A stretch of DNA of 11,244 bases from JAADCS01 sp964473735 (GCA_964473735.1 CAYYQD010000054.1:1-11244); one strand, 5' to 3'. Positions 1-7,852 are shown, counted from the stretch's first letter. The notes: generated by a model from the letters alone, not told the origin. Numbers and translations: made by a program.

Positions 1-87
1 CGTACCTTTCGCCGTCTTTACGAAGTAAAGGCCCCGCTTTAGCCTGATGCTCTGGACCTTGTGGAGGTAGCGGCCGAAACGGATATG
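1..87 (-). pseudogene. Fragment of a T9SS-like C-terminal sorting module, gene body missing
   Basis: Read on the minus strand, the 29 codons from 87 to 1 include GRYLHKVQSIRLKRG followed by LYFVKTAKGT. This matches the GR...G-x-[YF]-F-V-R pattern at the ends of the four exported proteins in this window, and the codon choice is like theirs. The reading frame is closed upstream by a TAG at 88-90 and a further stop before that, and the region to its right is the promoter area of the nucleotidase gene. It therefore cannot be the end of an intact gene lying inside the window. It may be a decayed remnant whose last codons lie to the left, a truncated gene, or an assembly artefact. The match is by eye over a short stretch, so a chance resemblance is possible. 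Confidence 0.35.
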
Positions 88-148
88 CTACAGCATAGAA
101 AGGCAACCTACCCGGTTCGGTGGTCTAAACCATAACCCCGGACGTCCT

Positions 149-154
149 TAAAAT
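149..154 (+). promoter_or_regulatory. Putative -10 element (TAAAAT) for the nucleotidase operon
   Basis: TAAAAT ends six bases before the ATG at 161, in a short AT-rich patch within GC-rich sequence. No convincing -35 hexamer is seen about 17 bases upstream, and there is no Shine-Dalgarno-like motif before the ATG. If it is used, transcription would begin at or within a few bases of the start codon, giving a leaderless message. Confidence 0.4.
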
Positions 155-160
155 ATCTTT

Positions 161-1870
161 ATGCTTCGTAAGTTGATGGCTCTGTCTCTCTTTTTACCGG
201 TGTTCGGATGGGCGGACACCCTGGCCATAATCCACGTGAACGATACCCACCACCATCTTTATCCCTACAAAGCATGGAACGGCATATCCTCCGCAGCCTA
301 CCTCATAAGGCACCTGCGCGCCACTTACCCCAACAACCTCTTCTTCCACGCCGGAGACATATTCGTGGGGGACTTCTCCTTTCCGTACGGCTTGGGTAGG
401 GAGGAGTTGAAACTCCTGAGTCTCCTCCATCCCGACGCCATCACCGTGGGCAACCACGAACTGGACATAACGCCAGACAGCCTCTACTCCGTCCTCTCCG
501 ACGCCGGTGGCTTTACGACCTTCCTATCCGCCAATCTACGCCCCGACACCATACCTCTGGCCACTCTGCTCAGGCCGTACGTTACTTTCAACCGCTCCGG
601 TAGATTGATATGCGTTTTAGGACTCACCACCAACCAGTTCAACCTGCTTAGCCCCGCCCAGCAGCCGGTTCAGTTTGAGAACCCGGAGTACGTCGCCCAG
701 ATGTACGAGGACACCTTCAACATCATGGGGTGCGATTACAGGATCATCCTGTCCCACGCCGGGGTGGACGTTGATAGCGTAATAGCGGCCAACACCCACA
801 GCTACGACCTCATAATCTCCGGCCACACCCACACGTGCTACGAGGAGCCGGCCAAAATAGTGAATCTCTCCGGAGATACAACCTACTTCGCCGAAGCCTG
901 CTCCCACTATCAGGCCGTGGGTCTGTGGCTTATAGACATGAACACCCTAAGGCCCGTCACTTACACCCTCTTTCGCCTTGACGACACCTCGCCGGTGGAC
1001 AGCGAGTTCGTGGATTCCCTTAACGCTTTAAGGACGAGGATTGAGGCCGCGTACGGCCCCGTATTCTCCGACTTCGTGGCCTACGCACCGAGGGAGCTCC
1101 GCAACGAGCCCGACAGCGCTCGGTACCTTGATACCCCCTTAGGGAACCTGATAGCAGACGCCCTTCGGGAAAAGGCGGGAGCCGACATAGGGGTCCTCCC
1201 CTACTTCTACATGGCCGAGCCCTTATCCGCCGGCCGAATAACCTCCAACGACGTCCTCATGGCCTTTCCCTACGGCCTTAGCGAGACGGCCATAACCGGC
1301 ACCAACATGTACCTTCTGAAGATAACCCTGAAGGGGGCTGACATATACCGTCTCCTATCCATATCCCAAGACTTCACAGATAGCATACCGATAGTGCAGG
1401 TATCGGGGATGACCTACAGGTTTGACCCGGACAGCAGCCCTCCCCTGCTACCCAGCGATATAACCGTCGGGGGTGCTCCACTTGACACCGGCGCTACCTA
1501 CAGCATGGCAGCCGACATGGGCACACTCTATCTGGCCACCCTTCTGGGGATAACCCCCATAGCCGTAGAGACGACCTCCTACACGATGTTTACGGCCATG
1601 AGGGAGTACTTCTCGGAGCTGGGCGTACTCAACCCCACATCGGAGGGGAGAATAGCGTACAGAGGTGCGGGGACTTACGTATCCGAGCGTGGGGACGGCG
1701 ACATAGCCGTATCCGTGAAAGGCCTTGAGATAAGGGCGAACCTCCCCGTGGATATCTACGACCCCTCGGGCAGACTCCTAAGTAGGGGTGTCAAACGCTT
1801 CGTGGCTACGTCCCGTGGGATATTCTTCGTGCGGTCTGGCCACAGCGTACGGAAGGTACTGCTCCGGTGA
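161..1870 (+). CDS. Secreted UshA-like 5'-nucleotidase / metallophosphatase with C-terminal sorting module
   Basis: This is predicted to be a two-metal phosphoesterase that dephosphorylates extracellular nucleotides or related phosphate esters. Residues 1-18 form a signal peptide (two basic residues, then a hydrophobic run ending near GWA). The metallophosphatase domain spans about 20-270. Its metal ligands are visible in order: NDTH (27-30), AGD (D66), GNHE (97-100), SHAG (H199) and GHTH (221-224). A 5'-nucleotidase C-terminal domain covers about 300-500 (PLGNLIADAL near 326, the ITSNDVLMAFPY region near 360, TG-x-x-Y near 379). Residues about 510-569 form the beta-rich C-terminal module with YDPSGRLL and a final KVLLR. 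An oddity is that the NGG-x-x-R substrate loop usual in the C-terminal domain is replaced by LPYFYM (347-351), so substrate specificity may differ from UshA. It is the first gene of a three-gene operon, and its stop overlaps the next start by four bases (GTGA). The family assignment is firm, the substrate is not. Confidence 0.9.
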   Translation: MLRKLMALSLFLPVFGWADTLAIIHVNDTHHHLYPYKAWNGISSAAYLIRHLRATYPNNLFFHAGDIFVGDFSFPYGLGREELKLLSLLHPDAITVGNHELDITPDSLYSVLSDAGGFTTFLSANLRPDTIPLATLLRPYVTFNRSGRLICVLGLTTNQFNLLSPAQQPVQFENPEYVAQMYEDTFNIMGCDYRIILSHAGVDVDSVIAANTHSYDLIISGHTHTCYEEPAKIVNLSGDTTYFAEACSHYQAVGLWLIDMNTLRPVTYTLFRLDDTSPVDSEFVDSLNALRTRIEAAYGPVFSDFVAYAPRELRNEPDSARYLDTPLGNLIADALREKAGADIGVLPYFYMAEPLSAGRITSNDVLMAFPYGLSETAITGTNMYLLKITLKGADIYRLLSISQDFTDSIPIVQVSGMTYRFDPDSSPPLLPSDITVGGAPLDTGATYSMAADMGTLYLATLLGITPIAVETTSYTMFTAMREYFSELGVLNPTSEGRIAYRGAGTYVSERGDGDIAVSVKGLEIRANLPVDIYDPSGRLLSRGVKRFVATSRGIFFVRSGHSVRKVLLR

Positions 1871-2772
1871 AAGTTCAGACTCCCTTCAGTACGGCCTACT
1901 GGGTATTCCCGCAGGACGCCAACCCCCTCGGGTACCTGTTCGGTGGTCGCCTGATGAAGTGGGTCATAAGGAGCGCCTCAATCTACGCCTCCATGCTGGC
2001 CCGGAAGCCCGTGGTTATAGGGTACATGGGGAGCTTTGACTTCATAAACCCTATAAGGGTGGGGGATATGGCCAACGTTCAGGTATCTCCCCTCTTCTCA
2101 ACCCGGCACACCCTGACGGTAAAGGTGGCCGTCTTCTCCGGCTCAACCTCGGACGAGGAGTTCAGATTTACGACGGCGGCCGAGATGACCTTCATATCCA
2201 TAGACGATACGGCCAAACCCTCCCCCCATACCTTCGCGATGCCCTCCCCCACTTTAGAGAGGGACCTTAAGGGGAAGATCCGCTTCCTGAAGGAGGAGTA
2301 CGCGCGCATGAAGGAGCCCGAGGGGTACGACCTCCACACCACCTACGGGGTCACCACGGAGGACACTTTCTTCTACAACCTCATGTCGGGTGCCCGTCTC
2401 CTTGAGTACGTAGACCAGATAGCCACCCTCACGGCCATAAGGTACGCCCGGGCCCCGATGTTCACCGCGTCCATAGACGAGACGGTCTTCATCAACCCGA
2501 TAAGGAGGGACGAGTACGTGGAGATCTACACCCGGCTCAACGCCGTATGGCGCACGTCTGCGGAGGTGGAGGTCTGGGTATTCGCCAACGACCCCATACG
2601 GGGTGACCGCCGTCTGGCCACCCACATGTTCGTCAGTGCCGTACTGGTGGATAGAAGCCGGAGGTTGAATCCCTACTCCCCGTCTCCGGAGATATACGAA
2701 GCGGCAACGCACCGGAAAGAGATGAGGATAAAGAGAAAGAGAAAGCTTCTGGAGCAGGTAAGCGGTGAGTAG
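1867..2772 (+). CDS. Double-hotdog acyl-CoA thioesterase (BACH/Acot7-like)
   Basis: This is predicted to be a cytosolic thioesterase hydrolysing acyl-CoA to free acid and CoA. It has two tandem hotdog domains, about 1-120 and 155-265, joined by a charged linker, with a basic C-terminal tail (287-293, KRKRK-like). Domain 1 has the N-x-x-G-x-x-F-G-G-R-L-M signature with N19, but carries Ile34 where the family Asp is expected. Domain 2 has Asp183 (LLEYVDQIA) but Phe168 where the Asn should be. In mouse Acot7 the active pair is Asn from the N domain and Asp from the C domain, so this layout fits one working site per tandem chain. The start is GTG at 1867, overlapping the upstream stop, with GGAAGG about ten bases before it. 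No signal peptide is visible. The thioesterase family call is good, but the acyl-chain preference cannot be read from the sequence. Confidence 0.82.
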   Translation: MKVQTPFSTAYWVFPQDANPLGYLFGGRLMKWVIRSASIYASMLARKPVVIGYMGSFDFINPIRVGDMANVQVSPLFSTRHTLTVKVAVFSGSTSDEEFRFTTAAEMTFISIDDTAKPSPHTFAMPSPTLERDLKGKIRFLKEEYARMKEPEGYDLHTTYGVTTEDTFFYNLMSGARLLEYVDQIATLTAIRYARAPMFTASIDETVFINPIRRDEYVEIYTRLNAVWRTSAEVEVWVFANDPIRGDRRLATHMFVSAVLVDRSRRLNPYSPSPEIYEAATHRKEMRIKRKRKLLEQVSGE

Positions 2773-3853
2773 GATCCCCTGCGACTTAGTAGAGGCGATG
2801 GAGCGTGGGGACTACAACGAGTTTGAGAGGATAGTAAAGGAGAGGGAGATAAAGGAGGAGGACTGTCCGGACATGTTCGCCTCCTACTACATGGAGACCC
2901 TACAGAACCTTGAACGCATTCCTCTCCTGATGGAGAAGTTGAAACACCCGTGGCACAGGCACATGGTAGCACTTATGTGCCTTGGAGAGCCCCACGAGGC
3001 CCTACGCCACCTGCGGAATATGGAGGATATTCCTCTGAAGGCCGTGGGTGAGGCGAGGGTCCACTACCTTATGGGAAAGGACTACGATCCGAACAGGCTC
3101 AAGGGTGAAGACGACATAACCTTACCGAAGGCTTTACAGGTGCTCCGGGGCTTCGTCGGCGGTGAGATAGTTTCCACCCTTGAAGTGGCCTCCCACGTGG
3201 CCAACAGGATAATTGATTCGGAGAGGATGCCCGCCGCAACGACCGTAGAGCTCCTGTCAGCGGCCTTCCGCAACGATAGGGTAGCCCTCCGCTATATAAC
3301 CCTCTCCATGGAGCACCTGAAGATGCGCCGACAGGCCGTAATATCTTCGGTGTTTGAGCGCTTTCTGAAAGGGGAGAGAGTCGGGGTCGACACCGCCCCC
3401 AAAGGATGCGGATACATCGGTGCCTACGTTTCCCTTGCCAACGCCTTCCTGAACGGTGAGAGGATACGCCCTCCCAACGACCTCTACGGCGTGTATAACC
3501 TATTCTGGTACCTTGACAAGGTCAGAAGGGGGGTCAAGTACCTGAGCTTCGCCGGCGAGTTAAAGCTCATGGAGGGCGTCAAAGAGGTCAAAGTCCCGAG
3601 AAGAAAGAGCCTCGTAGTCCTCGCTTACCTGAAAGCTCTGGGGAAGGATAAGATGATGGAGTACGCCGGGAAGATATTTCCGGAGAGTCTGAACCCGAGG
3701 CGTCGGGTGGTGGAGTACCTCTCCTCTGTGAAGGAGTACCATTACGTACCCTCCGACCTCCATATAACCTTACGTTTCGGAAACTTCCTTAAGAAAGAGG
3801 TAGGGGGGAGCCTTCGGCTCCTAAGGGACCTAATGACCGGCTCCCCCCCTTAG
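2765..3853 (+). CDS. Uncharacterised alpha-helical protein, third gene of the operon
   Basis: I do not recognise this family. The 362-residue product is rich in charged amphipathic helices (for example 10-30, 42-60, 121-150, 159-200, 281-303) and has neither a signal peptide nor a membrane segment, so a cytosolic helical-repeat (TPR/HEAT-like) fold is plausible. No catalytic motif stands out. Four scattered cysteines (6, 34, 72, 215) form no evident metal site. The GTG start at 2765 overlaps the thioesterase stop by eight bases, and a GGAG lies about ten bases upstream. An ATG at 2798 is an alternative start. Very close packing with the thioesterase gene implies co-translation and possibly a related cytosolic role, but nothing in the sequence states what that is. 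Confidence 0.75.
   Translation: MSRIPCDLVEAMERGDYNEFERIVKEREIKEEDCPDMFASYYMETLQNLERIPLLMEKLKHPWHRHMVALMCLGEPHEALRHLRNMEDIPLKAVGEARVHYLMGKDYDPNRLKGEDDITLPKALQVLRGFVGGEIVSTLEVASHVANRIIDSERMPAATTVELLSAAFRNDRVALRYITLSMEHLKMRRQAVISSVFERFLKGERVGVDTAPKGCGYIGAYVSLANAFLNGERIRPPNDLYGVYNLFWYLDKVRRGVKYLSFAGELKLMEGVKEVKVPRRKSLVVLAYLKALGKDKMMEYAGKIFPESLNPRRRVVEYLSSVKEYHYVPSDLHITLRFGNFLKKEVGGSLRLLRDLMTGSPP
3802..3850. other. Alternative hairpins at the convergent gene ends
   Basis: A G-rich run with GCC (3802-3812) is the inverse complement of a GGC plus C-run (3839-3850), giving an 11-12 base-pair stem around a 26-base loop. The left arm can instead form a perfect short hairpin, GGAGCC-TTC-GGCTCC (3807-3821). 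Both lie inside the last codons of the orphan gene, just before the convergent protease stop at 3858. No T-tract follows on either strand, so this is not a classical intrinsic terminator. It may slow polymerase or protect 3' ends, or may only reflect codon choice. Confidence 0.35.
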
Positions 3854-3857
3854 AACA

Positions 3858-6218
3858 TCACCTGACGACCACTTTAAACGTCCCGTAGGGGTGCCCGTTC
3901 CTTCTGACTACTATCATATAGACGCCGCTCCCCGGTATAAGTATTCGGCCCTCACCCACCAGCCTCTGCTTCAGGATCCTGCGACCGGAGACCGTATATA
4001 CGCTCGCCTCCACCCGCTCATCCTCGGGGACCGCGAAGGCTATACCTCCCTCAACCGGGGTAATGGAGAGGGTGTAAATCCTTCTCTCGGAGGTACCCAG
4101 GTCGTTATCCCCTCCCAAGGCACACGGACCGAGACCACCGGATACCACCAGAGCGAAGGGCTGGGGTCCGTTCGGCACGTTGGCCCCCTTGACCTTTATC
4201 GTGAAGTCCCCTGTGGGTCCTTTAACCCTGACAATTTCCCACGTGTTGGCGTTGTCGTGGGCTATGGTGTTGTCGTTTGGTGTCAGGTTATCCGCCCCCG
4301 TGGTCGTGGCGTTCCCTATGTAGACCTCTCCGGAGGGGCCGTACACCGTAAGGTCAAGGTCATTCACCAGACACCCACCCCCGGTGGCGCAGTTGGTGGA
4401 GGCGGGGTAGTCGCTCCACGCGAGGACGAAGCGGGTAACCATGTTGGGGTTGCACACGTTGACGGTGTAGAGGACGGAGTCGCCGGTGTTCAAACCCGTA
4501 GTGTTATCAACGAACCACAGTCTGGACTTCCTCTCATCCGAGGAGTCCGACAGGGTGTTCCAGTCGTCCTCGGGGGTGAAGTACATGAAGTTGTCAAGGA
4601 CGAACCTCCCCGCCCCTTCGTTCCCGTTGGGCACGGGGTTGTTTGAGGCTGAAGACTCGTTGCCAAAGGAGACGTCCCCGTCGTGGGCTATGGGGACGGC
4701 CGAAGCGAGGAGAGAGGCCTTTACGAGCGCCGCCGTGGGGTTGTGAGAGGGGGCGGAGTTCCTCGTACCGTCGCCGTACCACCCCTCAAGGTAGTACTGC
4801 CGTATAAGGAGGGCACCTCCGGCTGTAGCGGGTGTGGCCATGGAGGTCCCCATCCACCACCAGGCTGTGGTTATACTGCAGGTGGTCCCACCCCAAGCCG
4901 AGTAGGTGGTATCCCCGATGGCCATTATATCGTTCCCGAACCTCCCACTCCCGAAGGAACCGTAGGCGCTCCATCCCATCTTGGCATCTATCGCCCTACC
5001 CATGGCCCCTACGGTTATGTCGTCCTTGGCCGTGGCGGGGTCGGAGGGGGTCCGATAACACCCGGAGGCGCACCCGTCGTCCCCGTGGTTCCCGGCGGCG
5101 AACACCACGGTCATATCCGGATGGGTCCAGACGAAGTTATCTATGGTGCGGGCGTCCGTGCTGTAGTCGGACGGGGCACATCTGGTACCGCCAAAGAGAT
5201 TGGGGCATATCATCCCCCAGCTGTTGGTATGGACCCGGGCCCCCCGGTTGTAGGCGTCCTGAAGGACCTGCCCGAAGCCGCCGCTACCACCTCCCAGAGG
5301 TGTCTGGGAGACTATACGGGACATGTAAGCCAGCCCTTTGTACTCCGCGGAGGCGGACGTCGTGGCGCTGGAATAACCCACAGCCGTACCGGCCGTATGG
5401 GTCCCGTGGCATCCCGTCCCGGGGTTGCTGTTGCACTGCGTACCGGCGGGGAGGCTGGCGGCCCCACACCCCCCACCGTTGTAATCGCAGAGGTCCACTA
5501 TCTTCGGTTGCCCTCCCACCGTTCCCGAGAAGAAGCAGTGGTCCTTATCCAGCCCGTCATCGTTGTGACCCAATATCTGTCCCTCCCCGTGGAGTCCCTT
5601 CTTCCATACGATGGTATCGTTGGGGTTGGTGGAGTTCTGGAGGTCAAGCCACAGGCCAGACTGGTGGGTTATAGCCTTGCGGTTGTTCCAGTTCGTTATG
5701 GGGTGCCTGAACTCCACGAACTGGACCTCGGACAGGTTGGCCACAGAGCGGAGGAGGTCGTAGGGGGCCTTCACCTCTACGTACTTACCGAACACGTCCT
5801 TCCCCACGACGCTGGCACCCATCCTCTTCAGGCCGTCTCTGACCTTCGGTAGGTCCTCCGGATTGAAAAGCACAATCCGGGCAACGTACAGGTTCCCCTC
5901 ACGGAGGTAGCATCCGGATAGGAGCTTATCCTTGAGGTAGGGGGAGAACTTGTACTTGGGTTTTATCGGGACGATGCGCACCACGTAGGGCATCTGAAGG
6001 GCGGTCTCAAGGGCCCTCCTGCTTCCGGAGACCACGAAGGCGTACTTGGGGTAGTAGTCGTAGAACCTGATCCCGAGGCTCATTAGCTCCTCCTTCTGGT
6101 ACGGAAGAATGGGACCTCCGAACTGTAGGGCGTGGTATTTGGCATCCGTTATCTCGGTTCCCCCATTAACGGGATGACCGTTTATCCACAGAGGCGGAAG
6201 GGATAACACCCATAGCAT
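3858..6218 (-). CDS. KP-43-like subtilisin-family (S8) serine protease with C-terminal sorting module
   Basis: This is predicted to be an exported endoprotease. An N-terminal pro-region (about 20-175) precedes the peptidase S8 domain (about 195-515). The catalytic residues are visible: Asp220 in NDDGLD, His271 in CHGTHTAG, oxyanion Asn377 in FAAGN and Ser459 in MGTSMATP. A beta-sandwich follows at about 565-695, with WSDYPAS, LVNDLDL and VPNGPQPFAL, which is the arrangement of KP-43-type alkaline proteases. Residues about 709-786 are the sorting-like module (YTVSGRR, GVYMIVV, final KVVVR). Fifteen cysteines, many near the active site (244, 251, 262, 270, 338, 347, 383, 387), suggest disulfides in an extracellular enzyme. 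The usual P-D-x-x-A-P-G before the Ser box is altered to NDIMAIG. The start is fixed: an in-frame TAG lies nine bases before the ATG. The N-terminus is hydrophobic but short and lacks a basic n-region, so export needs confirming. Confidence 0.93.
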   Translation of the reverse strand: MLWVLSLPPLWINGHPVNGGTEITDAKYHALQFGGPILPYQKEELMSLGIRFYDYYPKYAFVVSGSRRALETALQMPYVVRIVPIKPKYKFSPYLKDKLLSGCYLREGNLYVARIVLFNPEDLPKVRDGLKRMGASVVGKDVFGKYVEVKAPYDLLRSVANLSEVQFVEFRHPITNWNNRKAITHQSGLWLDLQNSTNPNDTIVWKKGLHGEGQILGHNDDGLDKDHCFFSGTVGGQPKIVDLCDYNGGGCGAASLPAGTQCNSNPGTGCHGTHTAGTAVGYSSATTSASAEYKGLAYMSRIVSQTPLGGGSGGFGQVLQDAYNRGARVHTNSWGMICPNLFGGTRCAPSDYSTDARTIDNFVWTHPDMTVVFAAGNHGDDGCASGCYRTPSDPATAKDDITVGAMGRAIDAKMGWSAYGSFGSGRFGNDIMAIGDTTYSAWGGTTCSITTAWWWMGTSMATPATAGGALLIRQYYLEGWYGDGTRNSAPSHNPTAALVKASLLASAVPIAHDGDVSFGNESSASNNPVPNGNEGAGRFVLDNFMYFTPEDDWNTLSDSSDERKSRLWFVDNTTGLNTGDSVLYTVNVCNPNMVTRFVLAWSDYPASTNCATGGGCLVNDLDLTVYGPSGEVYIGNATTTGADNLTPNDNTIAHDNANTWEIVRVKGPTGDFTIKVKGANVPNGPQPFALVVSGGLGPCALGGDNDLGTSERRIYTLSITPVEGGIAFAVPEDERVEASVYTVSGRRILKQRLVGEGRILIPGSGVYMIVVRRNGHPYGTFKVVVR

Positions 6219-6226
6219 GGTTTCCT

Positions 6227-6255
6227 ATTATAAAGTCGGGGATCCTTTGAAGCAA
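6227..6255 (-). promoter_or_regulatory. Strong sigma-70-type promoter of the protease gene
   Basis: On the minus strand TTGCTT (6250-6255) is followed by a 17-base spacer and a perfect TATAAT (6227-6232). The -10 ends eight bases before the ATG at 6218, so the message would start at or very near the start codon. An AT-rich stretch just upstream (6270-6290) could act as an UP element. AGGA lies four bases before the ATG, but it would be lost or lie at the very 5' end of such a transcript. Confidence 0.7.
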
Positions 6256-6260
6256 GCGAC

Positions 6261-6290
6261 CGGTTAAGGTGAAATTTTTAGGCTTAATCG
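6261..6290. repeat. Imperfect inverted repeat upstream of the protease promoter
   Basis: CGGTTAAG (6261-6268) and CTTAATCG (6283-6290) are inverse complements in seven of eight positions, separated by 14 AT-rich bases. The repeat sits immediately upstream of the -35 hexamer, where a regulator could bind. It could also be a chance repeat. Confidence 0.3.
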
Positions 6291-6308
6291 GTTTTCAGAT
6301 GTAAAGGC

Positions 6309-6339
6309 AAAATAAGGGGGGAGGGACGTCCCTCCCCCT
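6309..6339 (-). terminator. Intrinsic terminator of the FG-GAP propeller gene
   Basis: On the minus strand, five bases after the TGA stop, a perfect palindrome GGGGGAGGGAC/GTCCCTCCCCC (6317-6338, with a G-T pair extending it) forms a stem of about ten pairs with a four-base loop. It is followed by TTATTTT. The stem is very GC-rich and the T-tract lies only on this side, so it terminates minus-strand transcription and insulates the protease gene downstream. Confidence 0.88.
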
Positions 6340-6343
6340 AATC

Positions 6344-7852
6344 TCATCTGACCACGAAGGACCTGGAGAAGAAGTCTAAGTGCCCCCTGTCGTACCTGAC
6401 CCTGAGGAAGTAGGTTCCGGCCCTATTGACCTTCAGGTGGAGGACCTTGCCGCTTTTCCTTCCCCGTGCCACCACCCTTCCGTCGGTGTCGTACAGGGCG
6501 TACTCTATACTCTCGGACGGTGCCGTCAGCTCAAGGACTACATCCCTACCCCTGACGTTGAAGGCGGCCACTTCGGGTATGGGTTTAACGTTCCTCTCAC
6601 CAACGGCCAGACCGTTGTCGTCGCTGCTGCCCAGGGGGTTGCATAGGGAGTCATCTACGGGCGAAGTGTTGTAATACACGTACAGGCCGTTGTTCAGGCC
6701 GGCGACTATATCGGCCTTTCGGTCGTCGTTCACCAGACCGACGGCCACACCGTAGACGCTGTAGGCACCGGACTCAAGGGTCTGGGTCGTGAAGTTGGGG
6801 TAGGGGGTTGACCCGTCGTTGACGAGTATCACTATTGAGGGGGAGGAGCCACCGTAGTAGGACCACACTATATCGCCGTCTCCGTCGCAGTCAAGGTCGG
6901 CTATCGTGACTTCGCAGGCGTCGGCCCCGGCGGAGCTGGCGGTGTAGGACCTCTCCGTGAAGGTGGGGTAGGTACCGCCGTTGTTGTACCACACATAGAC
7001 GGTTCCCCCGACGCAGCTGACCACATCCACGCGGCCGTCGGCGTTTATGTCCGCCGCCCTTACACCGTGATAGGAGCGGGAGGTGGAGGTGACGTAATGG
7101 ACGGAGGACCAGCTACCACCCGACCTTATCTGGTAGATTATCTGTCCGGCGGAGTACCCGTTCCCCGTGCCGCACGCCATATCCTGTTCGCCATCTCCGT
7201 TTATGTCCTCAACGGCCAGACCCTCCGCACACCGTGTATTCACCGTCGTGAGGGAGGAGGAGGTGTAGCTGTACTGGTAGAGGTAGCCGTTCTCGTCCGT
7301 GTAGAGCACTTCGGCTCCGGGACCCGCGTCCACGTCCCGGACGGCTAAGTGGTTGGGGAAGCCACCACCCGAGCCTATCCGTTGCTCCGTGAAGGACCAG
7401 CTGCCGTCGTTGCGCAGGGTGTAGGCGGCGTTATCGCGGGCCGACGCCATGACGAGGTCGTACCTGCCGTCCCCGTTGAAGTCCCCCACGGACACGCCGT
7501 AAGGGGTGTCGTGCTGGTTGGAGACCGGCTGGCAGGAGAAGTTCCCGGGTGAGGTCTGGAAGGCCACGTACGCGTATCCGGGCCACGAGGAGGACCAGCC
7601 GTCGGACTCGTAGTCGGCGGCCGTGAAGGGTATATCCACCAGTCCGTTGTCGTCTATGTCATGTACCACGTCGTACCTGTCCGTGACCATCCATACGTAG
7701 TCGTCCCGGGGAGCGCAGATGTAGGTGCGGGAGAAGGTTAAGGCGTTAAGGTGGATAACCGAATCCGTAGGCAACTTAGCCTTCTTCACGGCATCTTCAG
7801 GAACATTTATCCTGATAGGAGTGTTAGGTAAAAATGCAACGATTATCATCAT
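6344..7852 (-). CDS. FG-GAP/VCBS-repeat beta-propeller surface protein with C-terminal sorting module
   Basis: This is predicted to be an extracellular, calcium-binding beta-propeller, probably for adhesion or display; no enzymatic motif is seen. Repeated D-x-[DN]-x-D-G type loops followed by [VIL]-x-x mark the blades: DIDDNG (65-70), DFNGDG (124-129), DVDAGPG (173-179), DINGDG (216-221), DINADG (268-273), DLDCDGDG (319-326) and the degenerate LVNDDRKAD (373-381). This suggests about seven blades. Residues about 425-502 form the C-terminal module (YDTDGRVVARG, GTYFLRV, final FVVR). The ATG at 7852 is chosen because an in-frame TAA lies 42 bases upstream with no other ATG between. The N-terminus MMIIVAFLP is hydrophobic but short and uncharged, so its signal peptide is atypical or absent. 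The gene lies 51 bases after the LVIVD gene and has its own -10 element and terminator. Confidence 0.88.
   Translation of the reverse strand: MMIIVAFLPNTPIRINVPEDAVKKAKLPTDSVIHLNALTFSRTYICAPRDDYVWMVTDRYDVVHDIDDNGLVDIPFTAADYESDGWSSSWPGYAYVAFQTSPGNFSCQPVSNQHDTPYGVSVGDFNGDGRYDLVMASARDNAAYTLRNDGSWSFTEQRIGSGGGFPNHLAVRDVDAGPGAEVLYTDENGYLYQYSYTSSSLTTVNTRCAEGLAVEDINGDGEQDMACGTGNGYSAGQIIYQIRSGGSWSSVHYVTSTSRSYHGVRAADINADGRVDVVSCVGGTVYVWYNNGGTYPTFTERSYTASSAGADACEVTIADLDCDGDGDIVWSYYGGSSPSIVILVNDGSTPYPNFTTQTLESGAYSVYGVAVGLVNDDRKADIVAGLNNGLYVYYNTSPVDDSLCNPLGSSDDNGLAVGERNVKPIPEVAAFNVRGRDVVLELTAPSESIEYALYDTDGRVVARGRKSGKVLHLKVNRAGTYFLRVRYDRGHLDFFSRSFVVR

Noticed and set aside
4832..5674. Plus-strand open frame with an Arg/Trp/Pro-rich product
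   Set aside because: The extreme composition and antisense position within the protease gene mark it as a shadow frame, not a basic nucleic-acid-binding protein.
4683..5852. Long plus-strand open frame of 389 codons opposite the protease gene
   Set aside because: It lies antisense to the S8 domain, and its product is Gly/Pro/Val-rich with no recognisable motif. The minus strand carries all protease motifs, so this is a GC-driven shadow.
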